From contig NZ_LT700212.1 in assembly GCF_900155435.1 (NCBI RefSeq), positions 741,570-805,569 on the forward strand: a DNA stretch of 64,000 bases, in the 5' to 3' direction. The position numbers and the translations under genes are program-made. The notes under the pieces were generated by a model, which worked only from the letters and a program-made list of their open reading frames with translations, was not told the DNA's origin and did not search any database. Source of the DNA: Actinomyces provencensis (GTDB taxonomy: Bacteria > Actinomycetota > Actinomycetes > Actinomycetales > Actinomycetaceae). How positions within the stretch are numbered: the stretch's first letter is position 1; every line of letters begins with the position of its first letter. Positions 27,955 through 35,622 of this stretch are shown here, in pieces.

Positions 27955-28966
27955 CGAAACCACCGTCCGTGAACCACCCGATGAGGACGTCGTGCTTGTC
28001 GGCACGGTCCTCGACGTCGGAGCCCAGGATCCCGCTCCCGGGGTCCTCCAGGAGCCCGGAGATGTCACCGGGCAACGTGGAGTCGGTGGGCAGCTGGTCG
28101 ATGCCGACCTCGTGGGAGGCGGTCTGTCCCCGTGGTGACACGGCGTAGTCGACGTAGCGGCGAGCCTGTTCGGGATGGGGCGCCCCGTGGAGCAGTGCGA
28201 CGGCTCCGACCTCGTAGCCGGTGCCGTCGGCCGGGACCGTCACCCGCAGCTGACCCGTCCCCCGGTCGGGGGAGGAACAGTAGGGGGAGAAGGTGATGGC
28301 CACGGCAGCCTCCCCGGAGGCCACGACGCCCGCGGGGGCGGTGCCGGACCGCGTGAACTGCTGCACCTGGGCGTACAGCGAGCGGAGGTACCCCTGCGCC
28401 CCCTCGAGCCCGAGGCGCTGGTACTGGGTGAACATCAGCGTGTAGGCCGTGCCGGAGGTGCGTGGCGAGGAGGCGACCACGAACCCACGCAAGCGTGGGT
28501 CGAGGAGGTCCTCCCAGGTGGTGGGCTGTGGGACCCCGAGCCTGTCCAGGTGGGCGGGGTCCGAGCACAGCGCCAGCACTGAGGCGTAGACGCCGGTCCA
28601 GCGCTGCCCGGGGTCCCGCAGCCGGGCGGGGATGCGGGAGGAACCTGCCGGGTCGTAGGCCTCCAGCAGTCCCTCATCGGCCGCCCGTGAGTAGAACTCG
28701 GCAGGGCCTCCGTGCCAGATGTCGAACTCCGGTTCGTCCCCGGCGTGCTCCAGGCGGGAGAGCGCCTCCGAGGTCGGGAGGCGCACCATGCTCACGGAGG
28801 TCCCGGTGCTGCGGGTGAAGTCGTGGGCCCACTGGGCGCAGATGTCCGCGTCGTTGGAGCACAGCACCGAGACCGCACCGGCATCGTCGGCGGTGGTGCA
28901 ACCCACTGCGGTCACGCACAGGGACACGGCAACCGCTGTGATGCCGAGGGCACGTACGGCACGCAT
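27947..28966 (-). CDS. Extracellular substrate-binding lipoprotein (FbpA/AfuA/HptA-like family)
   Basis: A 339-residue lipoprotein with lipobox AVGC (Cys23). The fold is that of the ferric-iron/thiamine/phosphorylated-sugar binding cluster: VSVLCSNDADICAQWAHDFTRSTGTSV at the mature start, PEFDIWHGGPAEFYSRAADEGLLE, PTTWEDLLDPRLRGFVVASSPRTSGTAYTL. The tyrosine pair that binds Fe3+ in FbpA is not seen: the equivalent region reads AITFSPYCSS. Upstream genes are an organophosphate antiporter and a two-component system, so a sugar-phosphate or other organophosphate ligand is more likely than iron. It heads the seven-gene overlapping run down to corA. Confidence 0.85.
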   Translation of the reverse strand: MRAVRALGITAVAVSLCVTAVGCTTADDAGAVSVLCSNDADICAQWAHDFTRSTGTSVSMVRLPTSEALSRLEHAGDEPEFDIWHGGPAEFYSRAADEGLLEAYDPAGSSRIPARLRDPGQRWTGVYASVLALCSDPAHLDRLGVPQPTTWEDLLDPRLRGFVVASSPRTSGTAYTLMFTQYQRLGLEGAQGYLRSLYAQVQQFTRSGTAPAGVVASGEAAVAITFSPYCSSPDRGTGQLRVTVPADGTGYEVGAVALLHGAPHPEQARRYVDYAVSPRGQTASHEVGIDQLPTDSTLPGDISGLLEDPGSGILGSDVEDRADKHDVLIGWFTDGGFDG

Positions 28967-28996
28967 GCGACCACCCCCCTCCGTGCCACATGGTAG

Positions 28997-29038
28997 GGGC
29001 CCGCTGCCCGGGGCCATGGGTCCCCGGGCAGCGGGCCC
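28997..29038 (-). terminator. Strong 17-bp perfect hairpin between antiporter and binding-protein genes
   Basis: GGGCCCGCTGCCCGGGG pairs with its exact complement across an 8-base loop. It lies 26 bases past the antiporter stop and 30 bases before the lipoprotein start, on the minus-strand transcript. It should end most antiporter transcripts or act as a processing/stability element. There is no U-tract. Confidence 0.65.
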
Positions 29039-29064
29039 GGTCGATGCCGGGAGTGCCCGGGGTG

Positions 29065-30483
29065 TCAGGCCCGTCCGTCCGCGGCGTCCGCGAGGCGACG
29101 ACGCTCCATGAGGGCGCGCTCGTCGCGCCCGACGAAACCGAGGATGACGACGACCAGGACCGCGCAGATCGTCAGCACCACGAAGGAGGTGCCCCACCCG
29201 AAGTTGTGCACCAGCAGGCCCACACCCGAGGAGGCCAGGGTGGCGCCGAGCAGGTAGCCGAACAGGCCGGTGAAGCCCGCCGCCGTCCCCGCCACCTGGC
29301 GGGGCGACAGGTCGATGGCCTGCAGTCCGATGAGCATGACGGGACCGTAGATCAGGCCGCCGATCAGCGCGACCAGGACGATGGAGATCCAGATGGGTGC
29401 CGACGCCGGGATCTTCCAGTAGGCCACCAGTGCGATCGCGGTGAGGACCATGAAGAGCTGGCCGGCGCCGGAGCGATAGCCCTTGAACACCTTGTCGGAG
29501 ACCCAGCCGCACAGCAGGGTGCCCACGATGCCGGCGAGCTCGAAGACGACGAAGCCCAGGATGCCCGAGGAGATCTTCGCCCCGCGTTCCTCGGCGAGGA
29601 AGACGGTGATCCAGTTGAGGACTCCGTAGCGCAGGGCGTAGACGAAGACGTTCGCGATCGCCAGGAGCACGATGGTGCGGTTCGTCAGCACGTGGACACG
29701 CACGAAGTGCCACATGGACATGCCCTCCGCCTCGTCCTCGTCGAGCTCCACCTTGGCGGGGTCGTCGCGGAACTCCTCGATGGTGGGCAGGCCCACCGAC
29801 TGCGGGGTGTCGCGGATCAGCCAGAACGCGACGGCTGCGACGACCAGGGCGATGACGGCGGGGAACCAGAATGCCGCACGCCAGTCGTCGGAGGTCCAGT
29901 CCAGTGCGGCCGCGGAGGCGGCGCCCAGGCCGGCAGCGCCCACGTTGTGCGCCGTGTTCCAGATCGAGGTCTTCCAGCCGCGCTCATTGGTGGAGAACCA
30001 GTGCACGAGCACGCGACCGCAGGGCGGCCAACCCATGCCCTGGAACCACCCGTTGATGAACATCACGGTCGCGAAGACGCCGACGGAGGCGGAGACCCAG
30101 GGCACGAAGGCCACGACCAGGTTGGTCACGGCGGACAGCGCGAGGCCGATGGGCAGGAAGTAGCGGGCGTTGGAGCGGTCGGAGATCGTCGCCATGAAGA
30201 ACTTCGAGAGTCCGTAGGCGAAGAGGACCGCATTGGCGATGACGCCCAGGGCGACCTTGTCCAGGCCCTTCTCGTCGATGAGCAGCGGGCCGACGATGGA
30301 GACGTTGTTGCGGATGAGGTAGAAGCCCGCATAGCCGATGAAGATCCCCATGAACACCTGGAGTCGGCGCCTGGGGAACTCGCGGGCGACCACGTCATCG
30401 GGCAGGCGTGGTGCGGGCGGTGGTGCGGAGAGGAACCCACTCCGTACGGGGGTGGGGGAGCTGGCGGGTCGAGTGGAACTCAT
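29065..30483 (-). CDS. Organophosphate:phosphate antiporter, MFS (GlpT/UhpT type)
   Basis: A 472-residue MFS protein with twelve transmembrane segments after a hydrophilic N-tail. Family marks of the OPA group are GYAGFYLIRNNVSIVGPLL in TM1, LGVIANAVLFAYGLSKFFMA, and NGWFQGMGWPPCGRVLVHWFS with the basic residue used for phosphate binding. The group imports glycerol-3-phosphate, hexose-6-phosphates or phosphoglycerate in exchange for Pi; which one is not readable. ATG at 30483 has RBS gaagga. It lies 149 bases after the response regulator, with a hairpin and tandem repeats between. Confidence 0.9.
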   Translation of the reverse strand: MSSTRPASSPTPVRSGFLSAPPPAPRLPDDVVAREFPRRRLQVFMGIFIGYAGFYLIRNNVSIVGPLLIDEKGLDKVALGVIANAVLFAYGLSKFFMATISDRSNARYFLPIGLALSAVTNLVVAFVPWVSASVGVFATVMFINGWFQGMGWPPCGRVLVHWFSTNERGWKTSIWNTAHNVGAAGLGAASAAALDWTSDDWRAAFWFPAVIALVVAAVAFWLIRDTPQSVGLPTIEEFRDDPAKVELDEDEAEGMSMWHFVRVHVLTNRTIVLLAIANVFVYALRYGVLNWITVFLAEERGAKISSGILGFVVFELAGIVGTLLCGWVSDKVFKGYRSGAGQLFMVLTAIALVAYWKIPASAPIWISIVLVALIGGLIYGPVMLIGLQAIDLSPRQVAGTAAGFTGLFGYLLGATLASSGVGLLVHNFGWGTSFVVLTICAVLVVVILGFVGRDERALMERRRLADAADGRA

Positions 30484-30595
30484 GCGTCGCGTCCTTCGAA
30501 CGGGATTGCGCCCCGACCGGACGGCATCTGCGCGCGCCTGCGGCTCCCGGGGCTCCATTCCAGCCTGCCGGGGCCCTGGTGACCGCGAGGACCCA

Positions 30596-30615
30596 GACGG
30601 TGACGGACGGTGACG
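30596..30615. repeat. Tandem 10-bp direct repeat upstream of the antiporter gene
   Basis: GACGGTGACG occurs twice head to tail (30596-30605 and 30606-30615), a layout used by OmpR/PhoB-type regulators. It partly overlaps the hairpin at 30605-30630, so one of the two readings may be accidental. Confidence 0.4.
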
Positions 30616-30630
30616 GTCCCGTCACCGTCC
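30605..30630 (-). terminator. Hairpin just after the response-regulator gene
   Basis: GGACGGTGACGG and CCGTCACCGTCC form a near-perfect stem with a minimal loop, 3 bases beyond the response-regulator stop on the minus strand. It should end the HK-RR transcript and separate it from the antiporter gene. Confidence 0.5.
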
Positions 30631-30632
30631 GG

Positions 30633-31361
30633 TCATGCGCCCAGGGAGTCTGGGAGGATGTTCACCCTGTACCCGCGTCCCCGGACGGCCTCGACGAGGT
30701 CGGGGGGAGCGCCCTGCAGCCCCAACTGGTGGCGCAGGCGGTACACCGAGGACTTCACCATGTCCCGGCCGCCCTCCAGCGCGGTGGTCTCCCAGACCTC
30801 GTTGAGGAGGGTCCGCAGGGACACCGGCTCCCCGGGATCCCGCATGAGGCGCACCAGGAGCCGTCGCTCCATCTCGGGCAGGCGCAGCACCCCGGCACCC
30901 CACCGGATCCGCCCGGTGGCGAGGTCGGCCCGCAGGGGACCGCAGACGAGGGTGCCTCCCTCGGGGAGTGTGGGGACCGCGCCGGTGCGTCGGAGGATGG
31001 CCTGGGCGCGCAGGGCCAGCTCACGGGGGCCGAAGGGCTTGGTCACGTAGTCGTCGGCGCCCGCCTCCAGGCCGCGGATCCTGTCCTCGGAGTCGGAGAG
31101 GGCGGTGAGGAGGATCACCGGGGTTCCCAGGCGAGTGGTGATCCGTCGGCACAGGTCACGTCCGGAGGAGTCGGGGAGCATCACGTCGAGGACGACGAGG
31201 TCGACGTGGTGGAAGGTCAGCAGTTGCCATGCCGCGGCCGCATCGATGGCGGCGAGTGTCGCGAAACCCTGGGTCTCGAGGGCGAAGGTGATGATCGCGA
31301 CCATCTGTGGCTCGTCGTCCACGACGAGGACGAGGGGCTGAGGTGCTGTCCCCGCGCTCAT
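30633..31361 (-). CDS. OmpR/PhoB-family response regulator
   Basis: A 242-residue two-component regulator. The receiver domain (about 9-120) has the acidic pocket VDDEP, phospho-acceptor Asp in VVLDVMLPD near residue 59, Thr in LLTA and Lys in YVTKPFG. A winged-helix trans_reg_C DNA-binding domain follows from about 145 (LPEMERRLLVRLM... YRLRHQLG... VRGRGYRVN). Its ATG overlaps the kinase stop by 4 bases. The likely target is the antiporter gene just downstream, by position. Confidence 0.93.
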   Translation of the reverse strand: MSAGTAPQPLVLVVDDEPQMVAIITFALETQGFATLAAIDAAAAWQLLTFHHVDLVVLDVMLPDSSGRDLCRRITTRLGTPVILLTALSDSEDRIRGLEAGADDYVTKPFGPRELALRAQAILRRTGAVPTLPEGGTLVCGPLRADLATGRIRWGAGVLRLPEMERRLLVRLMRDPGEPVSLRTLLNEVWETTALEGGRDMVKSSVYRLRHQLGLQGAPPDLVEAVRGRGYRVNILPDSLGA

Positions 31362-32200
31362 CGACGCTCCCTCCCGGTCGGGGCGAGGGGGAGGACGGTG
31401 AAGACCGTCGTCCCGCGCCGGGCCATGGTGTCCACGACGATCCTGCCACCGTGGGCCTCGACGATGCGCCGGGTGATGGACATCCCGAGACCGGTTCCCG
31501 AGCGTCCGGGGGCGTCGGAGGAGAAGGGGGTGAAGAGGTCCTGTCGTTGGGACGGGTCCATGCCTCGTCCGTCGTCGGAGACGGAGATGATGGCACCCTC
31601 GTCACCACCTGCGATCCTCACGGAGACCACGGTGGAGCCCGAGTGGCGCAGCGCGTTGTTGACGAGGTTCCAGATGACCTGGCGGATCAACCCCGGGTCG
31701 ACCCGGGCGACGAGGGGTTCGCCCCTGTCGTCCAGGTGGATCGAGAGGTCCGAGACCCGTCGCAACTCGCGCACCACGTCGCGCACCAGGACCCGCAGGT
31801 CGGTGGGCACGACCTCCAGGGCGGTGGCGCCGTGACGGAGACGGGCGTCGAGGAGGAAGTCCTCGGCCATCGAGATCGCCTGCCCCGTGTTCTGGACGAT
31901 GGTGTCCACGAAGTAGCGCTGCGTGGGCGTGAGTGGCCCCGGGGTCTCCTCGGAGATGAGCTCGGCGGCCCCGCGCACCAGGGCCAGCGGGGTGCGGATC
32001 TCGTGGGAGAGCAACTGGGCGTGGACGATCTCGTCCTGCGAGCTCGGTGCCTGCGCGGCGACCTCCCGTCGCGCGCGGGCCCACCCCACGCAGGCGAGCA
32101 CGGTGACGACCAGGAGGGCGAGAGTCACCGACGCCCATGCGGACACGAGCCAGAGGGGCAGTTGGGCGGAGGAGTGGAACACGTCCCGATGCTCCCACAC
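31358..32200 (-). CDS. Sensor histidine kinase
   Basis: A 280-residue membrane kinase with one clear transmembrane segment (about residues 15-40) and almost no external domain. The HisKA box is LLSHEIRTPLALVRG with the phosphorylated His near 66; the ATPase domain has NLVNNALRHS (N box), DDGRGMDP (G1) and GTGLGMSI (G2). With so little of it outside the cell, it must sense through the membrane or a partner; in the staphylococcal Hpt system a binding lipoprotein does this, and a comparable lipoprotein is encoded at 27947-28966. Start is GTG at 32200. Confidence 0.9.
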   Translation of the reverse strand: MWEHRDVFHSSAQLPLWLVSAWASVTLALLVVTVLACVGWARARREVAAQAPSSQDEIVHAQLLSHEIRTPLALVRGAAELISEETPGPLTPTQRYFVDTIVQNTGQAISMAEDFLLDARLRHGATALEVVPTDLRVLVRDVVRELRRVSDLSIHLDDRGEPLVARVDPGLIRQVIWNLVNNALRHSGSTVVSVRIAGGDEGAIISVSDDGRGMDPSQRQDLFTPFSSDAPGRSGTGLGMSITRRIVEAHGGRIVVDTMARRGTTVFTVLPLAPTGRERR

Positions 32201-32387
32201 ACACGGGCGCGGGGAGCGGCGGCTGGTCGGTCGTCCCGTGCCGCACGCACCGGGCCGGGTGCCGTGCCACAGGGGGACGCTGACCGGCCGGACACGGGGT
32301 GGGCAGGGCGCGGGTGGCCGGGTGGCGCCACCTCCGTGTGAGCGGAGTCGCAGCGTGCTCGATTTCGTGGAAGGCGCGATGACCTGT

Positions 32388-32393
32388 TAGGCT
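32388..32393 (+). promoter_or_regulatory. Possible -10 (TAGGCT) of the tRNA cluster
   Basis: TAGGCT lies 43 bases before the first tRNA, within a small AT-richer stretch; a poor -35 (TTCGTG) is 18 bases upstream. Weak. Confidence 0.3.
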
Positions 32394-32436
32394 TCCATGC
32401 GTTCCCACGGAGGGCCGAGAGGCCTGAAACGGGCAC

Positions 32437-32509
32437 GCGGATGTGGCTCAGTTGGTAGAGCATCACCTTGCCAAGGTGAGGGTCGCGGGTTCGAGTCCCG
32501 TCATCCGCT
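32437..32509 (+). tRNA. tRNA-Gly (GCC), copy 1
   Basis: A 73-base cloverleaf: acceptor GCGGATG/CATCCGC, anticodon stem CACCT/AGGTG with GCC in the loop TTGCCAA, T-arm GCGGG-TTCGAGT-CCCGT. CCA is not encoded. Identical to copy 2 at 32647. Confidence 0.97.
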
Positions 32510-32510
32510 C

Positions 32511-32582
32511 GGGCGATTGGCGCAGCGGGAGCGCGCTTCCCTGACACGGAAGAGGTCACTGGTTCGATCCCAGTATCGCCCA
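32511..32582 (+). tRNA. tRNA-Val (GAC)
   Basis: A 72-base cloverleaf: acceptor GGGCGAT/ATCGCCC, anticodon stem CTTCC/GGAAG with loop CTGACAC giving GAC, T-arm CTGG-TTCGATC-CCAG. It begins one base after the preceding tRNA-Gly. CCA is not encoded. Confidence 0.97.
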
Positions 32583-32646
32583 CGGTCGCGGCCGGACCAC
32601 GTCCGGTCGAACGGGGTGCGAGCCCCGACCGGCCCAGCGGTCGTGC

Positions 32647-32719
32647 GCGGATGTGGCTCAGTTGGTAGAGCATCACCTTGCCAAGGTGAGGGTCGCGGGT
32701 TCGAGTCCCGTCATCCGCT
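32647..32719 (+). tRNA. tRNA-Gly (GCC), copy 2
   Basis: Same 73-base sequence as copy 1 at 32437-32509, anticodon GCC. Confidence 0.97.
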
Positions 32720-32757
32720 CGATCCACCGGTGTCCCCGGGCAGTTGGTGGGCAGGAT

Positions 32758-32828
32758 GGTGGGTTGGCCGAGAGGCGAGGCAGCGGCCTGCAAAGCCGTA
32801 CACACGGGTTCGAATCCCGTACCCACCT
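32758..32828 (+). tRNA. tRNA-Cys (GCA)
   Basis: A 71-base cloverleaf: acceptor GGTGGGT/ACCCACC, anticodon stem CGGCC-like with GCA in the loop CTGCAAA, T-arm ACGGG-TTCGAAT-CCCGT. Confidence 0.96.
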
Positions 32829-32829
32829 C

Positions 32830-32901
32830 GGGCGATTGGCGCAGGGGTAGCGCGCTTCCTTCACACGGAAGAGGTCACTGGTTCGATCCCAGTATCGCCC
32901 A
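32830..32901 (+). tRNA. tRNA-Val (CAC)
   Basis: A 72-base cloverleaf nearly identical to the tRNA-Val at 32511 but with loop TTCACAC giving anticodon CAC, and small D-arm changes. It begins one base after tRNA-Cys. Confidence 0.97.
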
Positions 32902-32908
32902 CCGAAAC

Positions 32909-32941
32909 GGGGCAGGTCAGAGCGGGTCTCTGATCTGCCCC
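32909..32941 (+). terminator. Terminator of the tRNA cluster
   Basis: GGGGCAGGTCAGAG and CTCTGATCTGCCCC form a 14-bp stem with one G-U pair and a 5-base loop, followed by a pyrimidine-rich tctccattcc tail, 8 bases after the last tRNA. Confidence 0.8.
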
Positions 32942-33041
32942 TCTCCATTCCGGTGGGGTGAGGGCCGGACGGCGGACATTCCTGACCTCCGTGGCCGGGT
33001 GTCCACGGCGTGCTGGGACCTGTGCGACCCCGCGCGGCAGC

Positions 33042-33047
33042 TAGTGT
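33042..33047 (+). promoter_or_regulatory. -10 element (TAGTGT) of the ATP-grasp/FemX pair
   Basis: TAGTGT, 41 bases before the GTG start; a usable leader with RBS (cggag) follows. No convincing -35. Confidence 0.35.
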
Positions 33048-33088
33048 GTCACGGGGCGGGAGAGGACCACCGCCGGAACGGAGCAGAG

Positions 33089-34348
33089 GTGTCGAACGAC
33101 GAGCATGGCGACAGGGACGACCTCCTGCCGGTCGTCCTGGGTGGTGACATCGGTGTCTACGGCATCGGACGCTCCTTCCACGAGGCCTTCGGGGTCCGCA
33201 GCATCGCGGTGGCGTCCGCGCCCACCGAGGCGGTCTCCCGCTCGGTGGCCTTCGAGACCGAGCACCTGCCGGCGCACGCGGACGACGTGACGGTCCTGGA
33301 GGTCCTGCGGCGTCTGGCCGCCACCCACCGGGGGCGCCGGATGGTGCTCATGGCCAACCACGACGTGCACTCCGCCTTCGTGGCCCGCCACGCCGAGGAG
33401 CTCTCCCAGTGGTACGCGTTGCCCTTCCCGGACCTCGACATCGTCGAGCACGTGACGGACAAGGCGGCCTTCGCCCGGGTGTGCGATGCCCTGGACGTGC
33501 CCACACCCGCGACCGTGCTGGTCGACCTCTCCACTGCGGAGGACCCCTCGTGGACTGCCCCTGAGGTCCCCTTCGACTTCCCCGTGGTCGCCAAGGCCGC
33601 CCGCGGTGACGCCTACGACGCCGTCGAGTTCCCCGGCAAGCGCAAGATCTGGTTCGTCGAGCACCCGGGTGAGCTCCAGGACCTGTGGACCACACTGCGT
33701 GACGCAGGGTTCCGCGGGACCTTCCTGGTCCAGGAACTGGTCCCCGGTGACAACACGCAGATGCGCTCCATCACGGCCTACGTCGACTCCACCGGTCGCA
33801 CGAGCCTGGTCGGTTCGGCCCGTGTGCTCCTGGAGGACCATGCCCCGACCATGATCGGCAACCCGGTGGCGATGATCACCGAGCCCTTCGAACAGCTCTG
33901 GCACGATGCCCGGCGCATCCTCGAGCACACGGGCTACCGGGGATTCGCCAACTTCGACGTCAAGGTGGACCCGCGCGACGAACGCGCACTGTTCTTCGAG
34001 GTCAACCCCCGCATCGGGCGGAACAACTGGTACATGACCGCCGGGGGTCGCAACCCCATGGTCCCCATGGTCGCCGACCTGGTGGACCACCGCCCCCCCG
34101 AGCCCGAGGAACTGCGCGCCGAGGTGCTCTACTCCCTGGTCCCGGACCGTCTGCTGCTCCACTACCTGCGGGACCCCGCCCTGCGGGAGCGCGTGGGCGG
34201 ACTCATCAGGTCCGGGCGCCGGTTCGATCCCCTGGAGTATCCTGCCGAGACCGACCTGCACCGCCGCGTGGTCGTGGCGTTGCAGAAGGCGAACCAGTAC
34301 CGCAAGTTCCGCCGGTACTACCCCGAGGCGACCGACCGGTCGTTCTGA
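33089..34348 (+). CDS. ATP-grasp carboxylate-amine ligase, probably peptidoglycan cross-bridge ligase
   Basis: A 419-residue ATP-grasp enzyme, a family that activates a carboxylate as acyl phosphate and joins it to an amine. The N-terminal preATP-grasp domain starts LLPVVLGGDIGVYGIGRSFHEAFG. The ATP-grasp core has FPVVAKAARGD with the ATP-binding Lys, FLVQELVPGDNTQMRSITAYVD, and the metal-binding FFEVNPRIGRNNWY near 312-325. It is not a typical D-Ala ligase or CarB in length or motifs; the closest known relatives by character are the D-aspartate ligases (Aslfm type) that add a D-amino acid to the stem peptide. The FemX-type gene 21 bases downstream supports a wall role. GTG at 33089 has RBS cggag. 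The actual amino acid is not readable from sequence. Confidence 0.75.
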   Translation: MSNDEHGDRDDLLPVVLGGDIGVYGIGRSFHEAFGVRSIAVASAPTEAVSRSVAFETEHLPAHADDVTVLEVLRRLAATHRGRRMVLMANHDVHSAFVARHAEELSQWYALPFPDLDIVEHVTDKAAFARVCDALDVPTPATVLVDLSTAEDPSWTAPEVPFDFPVVAKAARGDAYDAVEFPGKRKIWFVEHPGELQDLWTTLRDAGFRGTFLVQELVPGDNTQMRSITAYVDSTGRTSLVGSARVLLEDHAPTMIGNPVAMITEPFEQLWHDARRILEHTGYRGFANFDVKVDPRDERALFFEVNPRIGRNNWYMTAGGRNPMVPMVADLVDHRPPEPEELRAEVLYSLVPDRLLLHYLRDPALRERVGGLIRSGRRFDPLEYPAETDLHRRVVVALQKANQYRKFRRYYPEATDRSF

Positions 34349-34369
34349 GCCCGTGGACGGAGTTCCTGC

Positions 34370-35440
34370 ATGACCGACACCGGGTTCCGCTCCCTCACCG
34401 CCGAGGAGATGCGCAGGGCAGCTGCCGGCGTCGTGCCACTGCCCATCGAGCAGACTGCGGTCTGGGAGGCCTTCGAGGCCTCCCAGGGCAGGACGCTGTG
34501 GGGCCGCTACGCCTGGGAGGAGGACGGGAGGACCTGCGCCCTGGTCTGTCTCCACGAGATCTCCCTGCGCGGTTTCACCTACCTGTGGGCGCGGCACGGA
34601 CCGGTCTGGCTCAAGGAGCAGAGCCCCCAGCGGGCCCAGCGCTTCCGCACGGACCTGGCCCAGCTGGTGCGCCAGAGGGACCGCCGCGTGGTGTTCGTGC
34701 GCCTGCACGCCACGTACTCCGCCTGCGACCTGCGTGAGCCGATCCAGGGCATCACCTACGACCGTACGGTGGTCATCGACACCACCGGTGGCACCGAGGA
34801 GTCGGTCCTGGAGTCCATGACCACGGATGGCCGCCGCGCCGTCCGGCGTGCCCGCAAGCGCATGGACGAGGGCGGGGGCCGACTGCTCGAGGAGACGGGC
34901 CTGGACCGGGAGCAGTTCGACGAGTACTACTCGGTGCTGGTCGAGACCGCCACGAGGGACGGGTTCCGACCGCATCCCGAGCAGGTCTACTGGGACATGA
35001 TGACCACGCTGGGTCCTGAGCACGCCCGCCTCTTCGGGATCCGCGTGGACGGCGAGCTCGTGTGCTGGGACATGGTCGTCCTCAACGACCGTCGCGCCAT
35101 GGCCTACTACGGGGCGTCCTCGGCGCGGGCACGCAGCGTGCTGGGTCCCGACGCGCTCGACTTCGGGGTGGCAGTGATCCTGGCGGGGGAGGGGATCCAG
35201 GGCCTGGACCTCATGGGCGCCCACTCCCCACGGGTCCCGGAGCTCTACGGCGTCGGTCGCTACAAGCAGCGTTTCGCCCGCTCCTTCACCGACGTCGACG
35301 GTGCGTGGGACATGCCGGTGCACACCGGTGTGTACACCCTCCTCGTCAGGGCCCTGCACGCCAAGCACACAAGCCGCAGCCTGGGGGCCCGGCTGGGTGC
35401 CGACCTGCGTCGCCTGCGTGGGGACCACGACCGCGACTGA
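34370..35440 (+). CDS. FemAB-type aminoacyltransferase (FemX-like), copy 2
   Basis: A 356-residue FemABX-family protein, paralogue of the one at 16626-17684. Shared landmarks are [62 protein letters not shown] and [25 protein letters not shown]. It would use an aminoacyl-tRNA to extend the peptide side chain of the wall precursor at the membrane face. It follows the ATP-grasp ligase by 21 bases with ATG at 34370, so the two are co-expressed and probably build successive residues of the same bridge. Which tRNA it uses is not determinable here. Confidence 0.85.
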   Translation: MTDTGFRSLTAEEMRRAAAGVVPLPIEQTAVWEAFEASQGRTLWGRYAWEEDGRTCALVCLHEISLRGFTYLWARHGPVWLKEQSPQRAQRFRTDLAQLVRQRDRRVVFVRLHATYSACDLREPIQGITYDRTVVIDTTGGTEESVLESMTTDGRRAVRRARKRMDEGGGRLLEETGLDREQFDEYYSVLVETATRDGFRPHPEQVYWDMMTTLGPEHARLFGIRVDGELVCWDMVVLNDRRAMAYYGASSARARSVLGPDALDFGVAVILAGEGIQGLDLMGAHSPRVPELYGVGRYKQRFARSFTDVDGAWDMPVHTGVYTLLVRALHAKHTSRSLGARLGADLRRLRGDHDRD

Positions 35441-35509
35441 GGTGGTGCGGCACCCCGACGGGTCGGACCACGGGTGGTCGCCCTCGTCAGGGGGCACGGG
35501 ACCAGCGGG

Positions 35510-35515
35510 TAGCAT
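35510..35515 (+). promoter_or_regulatory. -10 element (TAGCAT) of thrS with structured leader
   Basis: TAGCAT gives a leader of about 100 bases before the thrS GTG. The leader contains a 7-bp hairpin, CCCGGGG (35575-35581) with CCCCGGG (35592-35598). No T-box sequence is visible. It may still modulate thrS. Confidence 0.4.
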
Positions 35516-35622
35516 GGGCGGGTCAGAACCCCGGGGGGACCCGTGTCCACGCCCGCACCCGGTACGTGCGGGGACCCGGGGGCAGTCGGTGCCCCGGGCA
35601 CCATGGATGGAGGAGCACACCT

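Noticed and set aside
25181-28966. Calling the ABC genes a ferric-iron importer
   Set aside because: The family label is possible, but the binding protein lacks the Tyr-Tyr iron ligands and the neighbours are organophosphate-related, so no metal specificity is assigned.
32402-32945. Open frames running through the tRNA cluster on both strands
   Set aside because: The cloverleaf structures explain the sequence; the frames merely translate repeated tRNA segments.
35516-35622. T-box riboswitch before thrS
   Set aside because: The leader is about 100 bases with small GC hairpins, but no T-box consensus (AGGGUGGNACCGCG type) or specifier loop is present.
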